From contig NC_092497.1 in NCBI RefSeq assembly GCF_047495875.1, positions 81,291,749 to 81,355,748 of the forward strand: DNA of 64,000 bases, given 5' to 3'. Shown here piece by piece: positions 33,405 to 62,792 of this stretch (position 1 is the stretch's first letter; the number at the start of each line of letters is the position of its first letter). The DNA is from Pithys albifrons albifrons (lineage: Eukaryota > Chordata > Aves > Passeriformes > Thamnophilidae). Under the pieces are notes generated by a model. It saw only the letters and a program-made list of their open reading frames with translations, was not told the DNA's origin and did no database searches. The translations under genes and the position numbers were made by a program.

Positions 33405-34351
33405 CCTCATATATTATTCCACCATTTCTTTTCAAAGACAGAGTATCTTAGCCTAGTGTGTAGCATAATTGCTGTAATACCTTTTACGCACAAGCTGGAG
33501 GGTTAGTCCAGGCAGCTTGAAAGGGGTTGCAGATGCAGACTGAAACATACAGTCTTACTAGCAGCCCTATCCTTTGGTTGGTAGGATAGTGAATAAATGG
33601 TTTCCAGTTGGGCTCCAGAAGTTAAGCTGTACCCTACTGTTGTCTGTAGTGACTGGATCTACTCTCATATTTACAAGTGTAATTCACACACTACTGATGA
33701 ATGGTGATGAGAATGGTAGTAGACTACAGGACTGGAAGCTTGATTCCACTGAAGATTAAAGCAGGAAGTTATTTTCTGAACTGCACATGGGCATCACAGG
33801 TGAGTCTAATAGGATTGAGACACAAAGCAAGTCCATTGCTAGCCTTGACTAATTGTGCTGACACCATGACTGGAAACTTTTCTGCTTACTCCAAGGCTCT
33901 AAAAATTAAAGAGTTCAAAATGAAATGATAATCTAGTAAAGAAAACTCCACTGCATGAATGCAGAGTGTTTAAAGTGTTAATATGAATTTAGTAGGATTT
34001 GAAAAATCAATATATTAGAGAGGTTTCTTCACAATGAATTATGGAATTTATTGATCACGCTGTCCTGTCTTATAGGATATTTTATCTGGCTACAGGCCTG
34101 GTTTTGAGCTGCAATTTTAAAAAAATGGGCTAAGACTCAAATTCAAGGCCAAAGCAGTATTAGGGAAGTTAAAGCAGTATTTTATAAGCTGAGTTTGCAG
34201 GGGCTAAGAATGTCTTTGCAGGTTTTTTTATGTATTTCATCTAGCTGGAACACTGAAAATGCAACTCTCTGTTGAGATTTTGTAAGTCACCCCTTCTCCC
34301 TTGTTTTTATATTCAAGTGTTGTAGCTCACTGTTTCCTTTATTGCTGCTGT

Positions 34352-34860
34352 CACAAAGTCACAGACTGGCTGTGGTTGGAAGGGACCTCTGGAGATCATC
34401 TGGTTCAACCTCTCTGCTCAAGCAGAACCACCTAGAGCTTGTTGTCCAGGACCATGTCCAGACAGCTTCTGAAGACCTCCAGGAAGCACAATTCCCATCA
34501 CTTCTCTGGGCAACCTGTGGCAGTGCTTGCTCACCCTTATAGTAAAAAAGTGTTTCCTGATGTTCAGGAGGAACTGTGCCTTTGCCTCTGGTCCTGCTGC
34601 TGAGCATCACTGAAATGAGCCTGGCTCTGTCCTCTTTGCACTCTCCCTTCAGGTATTTATATGTCTTGGTAAGATCCCCCCAGGCCTTCTTGTCTCCAGG
34701 CTGAACAGTCCCAGTTCATGCAGTGTTTCCTAACAGGAGAAATGATCTAGTTGCTTTACAATCTTTTTAGCCTTTTGTTCAACCCTCTCCAGTGTCTGCA
34801 CCTCTCTTGTACTGAGGTGCTCGGAACTGCACCTAGCACTCCTGGGGTAAGGATGTTTTC
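34352..34860 (-). mobile_element. CR1 fragment between CLTA and GNE
   Basis: Begins AAAGTCACAGACTGGCTGTG then GTTGGAAGGGACCTCTGGAG, and continues through CTTGTCTCCAGGCTGAACAG. An older CR1 subfamily, about 500 bp. Confidence 0.87.
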
Positions 34861-37800
34861 TGTATCTGAGAACTATTTTAGATACTTTGTAATTCTGAGC
34901 AAAAAGAACACTCAGGTTTATTTGGGCAAATCAAAGCCCTTGTTTATTTTCCTGAACATTGATTTGTCACTTTGTTTTGTGACAATTCTGTGATACCTCT
35001 GGCCTAGCTGAGTGTACTAATTCTTCTGTTTAGTTCCCACTGTTGTTGCTTATCTCCATAGAAAATTGAGTCAGTGTGTGGAATATGGAAAAAACCTGGA
35101 CACTTCCAATCCTTCAAACATAATCCCAGCTATATGTGTGCAAAGATATCATGCAGCATTGAAACAGAAGCTGCAGACCACCACTGCTGAACACATCCTA
35201 GTACAGAACGTGCTTTGTTTAGCTTGTGATCAGGTGGCAAGCCAGCAGCTAGGCAGTCTGAGATTACAATGAGTATTTGTAAAGGGAGATGGAGCGATCA
35301 TGGGTTCGTTAAAAAGCAGGGAGCCTGAAACAACAGTGCTGTGCATTCATCCACTTAGCCTGTGGAACATGGTTATGTTAAAGTAGCCATAAAACAATGT
35401 CCTATGGCTTGCCCATGTCTTGCTGATGTTTTTTTTTTTCTGGGAAACTGGTTAAGAGGGAAACAGAGAGTACTGGCTTTTACTCCAGAATGGATGAGAT
35501 GGGTGTCTGTAGCCTTCTAAAGAGCATTCCTCCAGTAGTACCTGTTGCTTGGGCAAGCGTATTCCTCTGCAGAACAGTTGTTCTAATCCAAACAATTACC
35601 TGGAATTGTGCAAGGGGTGTACACTCCAGGTTATTTTACACTTAGCTGCCTGTAACCTCTTCATGGCATTTGAAAAGGATGCAGTGATCTGATTTCACTG
35701 AATCAGAGTATAAATTCTGTCTGCACCTTATTTTCTGGCATGGGTTTCAGTGATAGAAAGTGCTGTTCCTTCAATTGATAGTATGGACTGAGTTTCTGAC
35801 AATTGTGTTAAAATTACATGGAGGAAGGACACCTCTTCAAGATCACCCGAAAATCGAGGCATTTGTTCATATCAGTGGCTGGACAGCAGGTCAAAGATGG
35901 AAAACACTGAGTAATTAAACTTGCTGGTCAGGAGACCAAAAAGAAATTTCAAACCTTAATGCTGTATGGTTTGCAAAGCATCACCAAATCATCTGTAAAA
36001 AGATAGCTCAGCTGGCCTTCTCATAATTCCAGGTCCTGGCTGGTTGGGTTTCTATGGTCAGATAGAGTTGCTGTGGACAAAACAGCCATTTCCCACCAGC
36101 TGCAAGGATGAGGAGCAATAGGGTATAGGAATGGTATATTGGTTATGTGTATTATAAGCTACAGCACTAATTGCAGTTTTAATTCACTTTCTAACCTTTT
36201 GGCACTCTACTGCTGCTACTTGCTTATGTAATGATGGTTATAAACATCCATAATCACAAATGATCTTCTGCCCAAGCTGTTGATGTCATAAGCAATTCTG
36301 TGTAGGGGGCTGGACAGTGGCATTCCTGCTAGGGCTTCAGCAGTTGGGATACCATGCAGTGTACCTACCAGGGACACTGCAAAACCAACCTCCACAACAT
36401 CTAGGATAAGAAGATGCTGCCAGTGCAGGTAATGAGAATGCACTGCTGCTTTAGGCTCTGAAATACAGCTGGGGAAATAGGGCTTTCAGTGCTCCACTTT
36501 TTTCCTGTAATGCATGTAAAAAAATATGGTTTGCCCTCATTTAAGTCCATGATCTTCATGATATGGGGCTACTCTGAAGGATGTAGGGCCAGCATTGATT
36601 AAGTGCAGTACTGCAGATGTTCTGTGAGGGAACACAAACAAAGAGGGAAACACAAACAAAATCACTATTATGCTATTAAATAGGGGTTTTTTTAATTCTT
36701 TCTGATTTTATAAATACACAAACTTCTTAGCGAGAACTGCAAGGACTTCTTAACAGCTTGTACATAATGCAGGAGGTTCTTGGCCAGTTGACAAAAAATT
36801 TCAAAAGCATTTAAGAACAGTTTTCTTAACAGGAGTAGATGTTAAAGGTGTTCAGAGTAAACTTCTCAAATTAATTTTAGTCTATTGTGTTTTCTCTATA
36901 CCTGTACCCTCCCTTCAGCTGCTTTGGAAAAACATCTGGAGTCTGAGATATCAAAAATAGACCTTCAGATGGTCTGTGAAACAAAAGCCTGGTCCCACTT
37001 TTAGCTATTCCAGCTAAGCAACCGTTGTGATGCTAGAGGATGGAAAGATCAAATGACAAGCCTCCTCACTGTTAGAACCTCAACACTGTTACTCCTGATT
37101 TGAGCAACTATCACTGTAGAGAAATGCTGACTTCTCCTTGACTTGCTCACAGACCTAATGGTATTGAAGTTAGTGGAAATCACCAAGTTAACCAAGACAT
37201 GCAGGAAAGAGATCTAAAAATCTGTGGTGACATAAAGCCTACTACAACTCTGAAGATAGTTAAGAATCAGCATTTCCTGATTTTGAGAAAAACTATGATA
37301 TAGAGGCTGCACAGTTGTTCCTGGAGACATTAGGAAGATGCAATGGTGATTCTGAAATCTGCTCTGAAGATGCGAGTTCCCTGTAAGCATTCCTTGTGGA
37401 AGAGAGCATGACGTGAAGACAGTCTGTACACAGGGATTATATCCCAGATTAGCCAGTGTACTAAGAGCTATTCAGTCCAAGCTTATTGTGTAGCAGAGGG
37501 CAATGGGTGCAGAACATTTTTTCACTTTGATTGGAGAAGTTCAAGTGCAGAAACAGCCCCTTTCCCTCTACTAACACATTATACTGAACTTCTGAGAATA
37601 TCAGTGGTTGAGTTAAGATGTCAAAACAGGCCATTAAATGCAGGATAGGGCACAGTCTTATGACTTCCTCCACAGCTGTTTTCCTGACAAATAGGTTGGG
37701 TTTTCAGTTCTCCCGAATTTTGAAAGTGTGCTATAAAAGCAGCTGGATCTATGTATCAAGAAGGAATAGCTAAAGAAATCTAAACCATGGTTTACTTAGA

Positions 37801-38355
37801 CAAGCCCTCATTGGTATCTGACATACTTTCCTCCCAGGCCTCTCTGAATGCTGTGAATGTGAGGATAAGGCTCAGATTTGACTTTCCATCCTGAAAGCTG
37901 ATGGTGAATGCAGGACAAGAACAGTGTACCTGCAGCCACCAGAATGGGTGACAGGATTCACCATGTCACTCTGCAGTGGAAGAGTTTTCTTGAAAGGTAG
38001 AGTCTTTATCATCACATGTGCCATGTGGCTGAATTTCAGCTAACTGGCTACCAAAGAATAAGCAGTCTCCCCCTTTGCTAATTTGGCAGACAAAGTAGTA
38101 GATGAAATCCCTTGAGAATTCCCCAAAGAATAAAATTCAAACAATTAACTTTTGGCCATAGCCATAAGACAAAGATGCTCACTTATCAGTTTGTCTGCAC
38201 TGCTCTGCAGGCTGTAAGCTCACTAGACTGTAGTCTTTTCCTTTCATATGCAAAGCTTCTAAAATGGGATTCTGTCCTTTAAAGATGATGAAATAAATAG
38301 ACTTGGTTGCCACTACCAAGTCCTTCATGAACCACAATTTCTAGGTGTTGCCTTA
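34861..38355. other. Convergent intergenic spacer, nothing recognised
   Basis: Unique-looking AT-rich sequence between the 3' ends of CLTA and GNE. Part of it may be GNE 3' UTR if a more distal polyadenylation site is used. Confidence 0.5.
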
Positions 38356-38361
38356 TTTATT
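38356..38361 (-). terminator. GNE: Candidate GNE polyadenylation signal AATAAA
   Basis: AATAAA on the minus strand about 480 bp beyond the GNE stop, overlapping a second A/T-rich AATAAATAAG context. Other distal sites are possible; the mammalian GNE 3' UTR is long. Confidence 0.35.
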
Positions 38362-38836
38362 GCAGAGGCTGCTTCCCACTGAAATTACTATCTGCTGTTG
38401 GTGATTACATCATACGTACTTTGTGGGAGGAAGCCTGAAAACTGAAAATCTGGTAAACTTCTCATTTCATATAGGCTGGAAATGAGATTTGAATCCCCAA
38501 GTGTTAGGCATAATTTTACACACCATACATATAATCCCCACCATACATCAAGAGATGCTTATAAATAATTCAGCTACACTCAAAAGGCACATATATGCTT
38601 ACCAACAGAAGTGCTTAAAAAACCAGAATTGCACATTACTTCCTACGAAGTCAGATGAAGTTTAGGAAAACTACAAAAAGATAATACTTCTATTAGGAAT
38701 TGCTGAAGTGGTCACTAGCTACTCAGAACACTACTCTGATTCATTAGCTGCTCTCATCAAAGAAAAATGTGAGGCAAAGTATTCCCTCCACCCATTAGGA
38801 ATTTGAATAGTCCATTTCTATAATTATTCAAGGTAG

Positions 38837-55683
<16,847 letters not shown>

Positions 55684-55733
55684 GACTTTCTTTTGTTTCT
55701 GTTTTGAAAGATTCTTGAAGTACACTTCCTGAC

Positions 55734-58700
55734 ATAACAGAGGAAAAAAAAGTGTGTCATTAATAATAGTAGTTTACTTGCTGTAAATGGTACACTTAAT
55801 GAACAATCACAGTCCAAACCCTGCACAGCAACCAAACCATTGATAACAGACAGCTAATACCTGAAAGTACCTATCCTCTGAAGATTTTAGAAGAGAACAG
55901 GTTTTTTTCTCAGTTTAAGATCAATTTCAATACCTCTATTTCTGTAAGTAATATAGAAAAATTCTGTATAAATTGTATTTGAAGTTCAGCTGTAATTAAA
56001 CAGCAAAATTTCTGTTCCTTGTTGAGATGGAAACCTCTGCATAAGCAGAAATATTATTGTGCCTCAGTAAATGAAAGAAAACCTCATATTTCAAAACGAC
56101 AGAAGGGAACAATTTGTGCAGATGCATCACTGACAGACTCTGTGAACAAAAGGAGAAAGTTTTTGACTGAGTCTATTTACACATCTTCAGTAAACACAAT
56201 TTCATCAGGTAAGGCAAGTTAAACATTGACTTCTAAATCCTTACATACTGTTTTGTTGGCCAAAGTACATCAAATATTCAATAATGCAGTACTGGGTTAC
56301 AATAAACCTGATAAAAAAGGATACAGCATTATCTACCCTAAAGTAACCCAAATTTCCTCTACCCCCAAAAAGAAATTATTCAAGTGTTAGGAAGAGTTTA
56401 TGAGACTGGTCAATTACAAGGGCAGGGGTTTTTTTAGTTCTCCTTTCAAAAATAAATATATTTTAAATAAGTATCATCCTTCCAGTGTGAAGTCTACTGT
56501 TATATCAGGTTTTTACTCCACTGAAATGGCAAGTAAACTTTTTCTGGATTAATGCACAAAGGTTGCTTATCTCCAGCTCAGAGCAGGATCAATCCCTCTC
56601 TACAGTTTTTGTCAGATAGAAAAGCTCTTTCTGAGCAGCTGCTCCTTTTAGTATTGTCAAGTATGTCATTTCATGCTCCCTTTAGACCACATTTACATTT
56701 TTTCAGTAAAGTTTTAAAAGAAAGGTTACTGTGACATCTTACTCTTATAGACATATAAAGTCAGTAGTTTTTCAAGATTTCCCTACTTTTAAGACAGATT
56801 AATTTAGATTTTATTATACATGATGATAAACAATCCTTTGGTATAATAGTAATGTTAGGGTGATTAGGGATGTTTTTTTTAGTTTAACTCCAACAACCAT
56901 GATTCCTGAGAGTGGTTTATGCTGCCTTTCAGAATAAAACAGAGGTGACAAAAGGCAAAGATGGCCAGCACTAAGTTCATAAGAAATGGCATTTACTCAA
57001 ACAAAGCAGTTACAGCTACTCCATTCAATTTCAGTAGGATACAGCCTGGAATTTCCACCTCTGATTACTATGATGACAAATTAAGCTGAGCTCTACAGAT
57101 TCAGCCACAAAGTTAAAAATATTATTTGGTTTACATGATGCCACTTCATTTGAATTTACATTTGAACATTATGTCAGCAGTAGTATGTTAATTAATTAAT
57201 GTTTTACACTTCCAAAGGATCAGATGATAATCCTTCAGGAAATGTAATCAGTTACTAATGCTGAAAATATCTGCAGGTATGTTGTGTAGATGACGGCTGT
57301 TTTAAACTTGCCCTTCTTTTTGTTCAACATGCTTGAAATATTTTAAATGTATGTCAGAAATTCAGTAAGTCACGTTCAAAATGCAGAGAGTACTTTGCAG
57401 GATTTTAGTTGCTGTATGAGTCAGAGAGCATGTTATCCTCTATCACTCAGTGAAACCTCAAATCACATTAGCCAGATACAGATTTAACACAACTACTGCT
57501 TTACCTCATTCCTAAAACAACTCCTTTTGGAGCTGGTTCAGAGCAGGACATTCTGTCATTACACGTGTAAAAGCATCCACTAATTCAAATAAAATCATGT
57601 TCAAGATGGAAAGGCTGCTTCTGACATGTCTGTAAGCTTATCTTTGAAACTGCAGGCACCATTAGAAGCCTCTCACAGGACCGTTCAACAGCCATTGCTG
57701 CATAGTTATCCTACACTATAAACTGAGAAGCCAAAGTAAAAGGGCACAGAATAAGGAAGTGACAAACGCAAACTTAATCCAGAGTTTGCTTACTACAAGT
57801 TACCTGCCTGAGTTAAGACCATCATATCCCCTCTGACAAACAATTATCTTTTCATTTACACAAAGAAGGCTTTTAAGAAGCAGGCTAATTTTCTGTTGTC
57901 CTTTCTCTTTAAGCATTGTCTAAAATTCTAGAGTTCTTCAATCCAAACCCAGAAAACATCATCTCCTAAAACGGTATGTCTGTATGTTTTAAAAAAATTT
58001 AAATCTCATGTTTCACCATAACTAGAGATCCAACAGAACTGAATCACTAGACCATACGTCTGTCCAGCCACACAAATCACATTTAATTAGAATTGGTATT
58101 GCATGCAGTAATAGTCTCTTCAAATAATTCTGGAGGTAAATGTGGAGACACTTCAAATATGTATGATTTGACGAGAATCAAAAGCAGTTCCTGGTATTTG
58201 TGCAATTAAGTTTCAGAGTAAGCCTCAAAGCAGAACTATTTTTAGTACTGCCTTAAAACTCTGTAACAATAGTTTCAAAAAGCTGCCAAGTAAGCCATGC
58301 ATTGGCCTTGGTGCAGTTTTACTATTGCTATTAATTTTAAACATCTGCTTATCTGAAGAACCAAAATACCTACCCCAGCAAAAGATAGGCAACAGTGCAG
58401 TACAAGTGTTAACTCCACATGCAAATTTATCACTAATTAAACCAGTCTACTGTTCTTCAGGTTAAGTTGGATATTTTCTGAAGAAACGTGATATATTCCT
58501 ACATCACAGTTTAGTAAAACACATAATTCTATCTTGATTCTAATCTATTCTGAGGCTTAATGCAAAAATTATTCTGTATTTTCAGACAGCATTCACTATC
58601 AACAAGTAATGGCAAAGTCCTTTCAGCTATCAATAGTAAATTCTTTCAAGCAGACCTGTAATGTCTTGGCTACATAATCTTGTTATCGCTATGATTTTAG

Positions 58701-59600
58701 AATATATGAACAGTTCTTGCAGGCAATCAACTATTTTCAGAACTGTCCACTGAAATTACTTGAAATAATTATTCACTAAGAGTTGCTTCTGAGTTTCTAG
58801 GTGTTTGATGATACACTGTGTTTGATCTACAGTCTTCTGACTCTGGGGACCTTCCTCTTCTACCTTGCAGGGACTAACGAGTCTTTAGCAGAGAGGAAAA
58901 GAAATAAAACAGTGCACCATGAAGGACTATTTGAAATAATTAATCGCCACAGCTTTGGTCTACTGCTCTTCCATATCCCACCCTAAGACTTTCAGACTAT
59001 GAGAGGTTCAAGAAGTTTTTGAGACTGGGGAATTCTGGGCCAGACTTTAAAGCAACCAAGCAGCTTCTGTTTCTCTTAGCACTCTGAAGTACATGAGATA
59101 CTCCCTGATTAGTGTTCCATAAACAAAAGACACCACATGTATATTCAGCATGTGCACCTCTGAACCAATGGTTTTCAAAATCAAAGAGCCCGGAATTTCT
59201 ACACTCTGTGAATGCCTGTGTGTCTGGGGCCATTTCATCTTTCTGGGTTTGCTGTGTGATGTCCACACAGGATATTCTGCTCAAAACTGCTCCCACACCA
59301 TGTACCAGTATATGTGTTCCTGCCACTCTTCTTTACCCATGGAGACATCTGTTCCACATCACCTGTGTGAGCACACCCGAAGCCTGGTCCTGCAGCAAAT
59401 GACTACAGACCAAACCAAGTCTTTTAGACCCCCTGGAACACATCTGTGTGGGTGGAAAAGCATTTACTGCCCTGCGCACACATCAGGGCAAGAAACCCTT
59501 TCCACCATCTTCCCTCACAGATGGGATTGACCTCTTCACCAGCCCCTTTCTGGTGCGAGGTATCATCCCTGCACCTCTCCAGCATATTGGTATGCTTAAG
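55734..59600. other. Main part of GNE intron 1, nothing recognised
   Basis: About 3.9 kb of unique-looking AT-rich sequence. I looked on the minus strand for an exon encoding the start of the long human isoform and did not find one. Confidence 0.5.
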
Positions 59601-59604
59601 ATGA

Positions 59605-59845
59605 CAGAATATTCTGAGGTGGAAAGGACCCTCAAGGACTATCGGGTCCAACCCTTAGTTCCACACAGGAGTCACACCAAGTGCCTGAGTATCATCCAAA
59701 CGCATCCGAAACTGTCAGGCTTGGTGCTGTGACCACTCCCCTGTTCCAGTGCTCAGCCACCCTCTGGGGGAAGGACATCTTCTTAAGTATTCAACCTAAA
59801 CCTCCCCTGACACAACTTGAGGCCATAGCCTTGTTACCCAAGTGT
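59605..59845 (-). mobile_element. CR1 3' fragment, GNE intron 1
   Basis: Starts ACAGAATATTCTGAGGTGG, AAAGGACCCTCAAGGACTAT and continues to GTTCCAGTGCTCAGCCACCC. About 240 bp, next to the 40/38-bp VNTR. Confidence 0.85.
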
Positions 59846-59929
59846 AAGGTCTGTCCTGGTGCTCCCTCCCTCCCGTATCCCACAGTCCGGGCAATCCGGC
59901 ACCCGCGCCGCCCTTTCCCGCCAGAGACC

Positions 59930-61185
59930 GCGGAACCCGCACATCCCAGGGACACGCACTGCCCACCGCAGGGACCCCGCACATCCCAGGGACACGCACT
60001 GCCCACCGCAGGGACCCCGCACATCCCAGGGACACGCACTGCCCACCGCAGGGACCCCGCACATCCCAGGGACACGCACTGCCCACCGCAGGGACCCCGT
60101 ACATCCCGGGAACAGGCACTGCCCACCGCAGGGACCCCGCACATCCCAGGGACACGCACTGCCCACCGCAGGGACCCCGTACATCCCGGGAACAGGCACT
60201 GCCCACCGCAGGGACCCCGCACATCCCGGGAACAGGCACTGCCCACTGTGGAACCCGCACATCCCGGGAACAGGCACTGCCCACTGTGGAACCCGCACAT
60301 CCCAGGGACACGCACTGCCCACCGCAGGGACCCCGCACATCCCGGGAACAGGCACTGCCCACCGCAGGGACCCCGCACATCCCGGGAACAGGCACTGCCC
60401 ACTGTGGAACCCGCACATCCCGGGAACAGGCACTGCCCACCGCAGGGACCCCGCACATCCCGGGAACATGCACTGCCCACCGCAGGGACCCCGCACATCC
60501 CGGGAACATGCACCGCCCACTGTGGAACCCGCACATCCCGGGAACATGCACCGCCCACTGTGGAACCCGCACAACCCCGGGAACAGGGACTGCCCACCGC
60601 AGGGACCCCGCACATCCCAGGGACACGCACTGCCCACCGCAGGGACCCCGCACATCCCGGGAACATGCACCGCCCACCGCAGGGACCCCGCACATCCCGG
60701 GAACAGGCACTGCCCACCGCAGGGACCCCGCACATCCCGGGAACAGGCACTGCCCACCGCAGGGACCCCGCACATCCCGCGAACATGCACCGCTCACTGT
60801 GGAACCTGCACATCCCGGGAACAGGCACTGCCCACCGCAGGGACCCCGCACATCCCGGGAACATGCACCGCCCACTGTGGAACCCGCACATCCCAGGGAC
60901 ACGCACTGCCCACCGCAGGGACCCCGCACATCCCAGGGGCACGCACTGCCCACCGCAGGGACCCCGCACATCCCGGGAACAGGCACTGCCCACCGCAGGG
61001 ACCCCGCACATCCCGGGAACATGCACCGCTCCCTGTGAAACCCGCACATCCCAGGAACACGCACTGCCCACCGCAGGGACCCCGCACATCCCAGGGACAC
61101 GCACTGCCCACCGCAGGGACCCCGCACATCCCGGGAACAGCCACTGCCCACCGCAGGGACCCCGCACATCCCAGGGACACGCCCC
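59930..61185 (+). repeat. 40/38-bp VNTR in GNE intron 1
   Basis: I count 32 units, each starting ACATCCC (one ACAACCC). There are two interleaved unit types: 40 bp ending CACCGCAGGGACCCCGC and 38 bp ending CACTGTGGAACCCGC. A second polymorphism alternates CAGGGACACG with CGGGAACAGG or CGGGAACATG. Long open frames on both strands follow from the stop-free unit. It ends about 200 bp from the proposed GNE exon 1 donor. Confidence 0.97.
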
Positions 61186-61530
61186 CGGCCCCGGCCATGG
61201 TCCCGGCTCCCCCGCCTGCTCCCCGCGCGCCCCAGACGAGCGCGCTCCCAGCGCGGCACTTCCGCTCCCGCGGATCTGCCGCCGCTCCCTCCCGGCTCCT
61301 GCCCCGTCTCCGGCGCGGCCCGCCCGGCCCCAGCTGCACGGCCTGTGCCACCGCGGGCCCTGCGGGGCGGCAGCCGCTCCGCTCCGCGCTCACCTTTCAC
61401 CGCGCCGAGCCCGCAGGAAGGCCCGCCCCGGCAGGAAGGGAGGAGCCGCTTCCGCGCCCTTCCCACGGGGCCGGGGTCTCCTCTGCGGGGTTGGGGCGCG
61501 GCGTAGCCCCCCGAGCTCCGTAGCGCAGCA
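61186..61530 (-). promoter_or_regulatory. GNE: CpG island, probable GNE promoter
   Basis: Dense CpG sequence at the expected position of the GNE 5' end, about 5.7 kb upstream of exon 2. No TATA box is seen. Confidence 0.65.
61394..61530 (-). other. GNE: Probable non-coding GNE exon 1
   Basis: Minus-strand sequence in the CpG island ending GGTGAAAG|GTGAGC, a strong donor. No ATG occurs in the roughly 130 nt before the donor, so translation would begin at MEKNGNN in exon 2. The upstream limit is a guess. Confidence 0.45.
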
Positions 61531-61540
61531 TTCAGGTTTG

Positions 61541-61770
61541 CCTGCACAGACTCAATGAGGTTGGAAAAGATCTCTGAGGTCATCGAGGCCAACCTATGAT
61601 CGGGCCCCACCGTGTCAGCCAGACCATGGCACTGAGTGCCACGTCCAGGCTTTCCTTAAAAAAACACCACCAGGGACGGTGACTCCACCGCCACCCTGGG
61701 CGGTCCATTCCAATATCTAATCACCCTTTCTCTCAAGAAATTCTTCCTAATGTGAAGGAACCCTTCCTAA
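61541..61770 (-). mobile_element. CR1 3' fragment upstream of GNE
   Basis: Begins CAGACTCAATGAGGTTGG with AAAAGATCTCTGAGGTCATC and continues CAGACCATGGCACTGAGTGC. Same subfamily look as 7416-7812 and 9210-9510. Confidence 0.85.
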
Positions 61771-62064
61771 GGAGGCGCCGTATCCTTGAGTCAGAACGGC
61801 CTTTTCCTGTCGGTTTATATCTGGAATACCCGCAACGCAGATCTGAGCCATCTAGCTAAAACCTGCTGGATGATCTCAGAGTGTCAGTGGGGTCTGCTGT
61901 CACGTTAAGACCTTTTACAGTGAGAGCTGTCAGAGCCCTGCGGGGTTGCTGTAGGAGATGTGCGGTGAGCACATGCAGCCCACAGCAGTGCAGGGAAGAG
62001 CAAGGCAGTTGCCTGATGGTGCAGGCTGTGAGGAACTGCAGCCCTCCACAGTCAGAGCACTTAC

Positions 62065-62210
62065 CTGTAGCTCATGAAGAGTTCCTGTGTGCGATGCAGA
62101 ATTTTGTGCTGATTCGGCCAAGAGTGCCTGCTTTTCTTTAATGATGGCTTCCTTGGCATGTGCCACAAGGAACAAAGCTGTTAAATGAGCTGTCAGGTAG
62201 TGCTGGTCAT
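62065..62210 (-). other. Unassigned candidate coding exon
   Basis: The minus strand carries a 146-nt open segment bounded by acceptor-like ACACAG and an ideal donor CTACAG|GTAAGT. It reads DDQHYLTAHLTALFLV then AHAKEAIIKEKQALLAESAQ and NSASHTGTLHELQ, a protein-like helical composition unlike the surrounding non-coding DNA. I do not recognise the protein. The frame stays open to a TGA about 35 bp upstream of the proposed acceptor. It may belong to a neighbouring minus-strand gene or be a pseudogene exon. Confidence 0.35.
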
Positions 62211-62332
62211 CTGTGTGTTCCAGGTGACCGTAAAAGAGATGTGGTTTGTTTTTTCAAGCTGAATGTGTTTTGGGGTCACAGTGGTGTCACATGAGTAAGA
62301 TGACTATGACTTGGATCCTACTTCAATTATCT

Positions 62333-62792
62333 GTCTTGGGTTGAGTTGGCAAAATGCCAACTGCCCAATACAGAGTCAGTCTCTTCCCCCCCTCACTAAG
62401 AAAAGGGAGAGGGGAGAAAACCTCCAAGATTTAAACTATATATATTTATACACAAGAGAAAATTAAGAATACAATATAATACACACCTACACAAGTTAGA
62501 AATAACAAAAAATAACTCCCCACTCCCCATCAAACACAAATCTCACCATTCTAGCTACATATCACTCCAGAGAACTTAGACCCCCAAAGGATGGACCCAC
62601 TTAACATGTGTAACAGCAGCAACCTATGCCCCCCATGTTCTGCTACAGAATCTCTCAACCAAAACATTTCAATAGCTAGTGTCACACCATCCCAGTACAA
62701 TGAGAATTCTTCGCCCATTTTTATCCCTTTGACAGATCTCACCTTTGTGTGGCTGACAGTCTAATGCAGTAGGGCCATACATCTGACCAGGC
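62333..62792 (-). mobile_element. LTR fragment, 5' part cut off at a CR1
   Basis: Read on the minus strand it ends AACTCAACCCAAGACA, like the terminus of the LTR at 53067-54489, after a T/A-rich section with a TATAAATATATATAG-type box. The other terminus is missing; the sequence meets a CR1 at about 62793. Confidence 0.55.

Noticed and set aside
55734..61393. First coding exon of the long GNE isoform
   Set aside because: No minus-strand sequence resembling the human long-isoform N terminus was found in the intron; it may lie beyond the window or be lost.
59681..61610. Open frames of 450-625 codons on both strands
   Set aside because: They arise from the 40/38-bp GC-rich VNTR; frames on opposite strands overlap and no non-repetitive protein domain is present.
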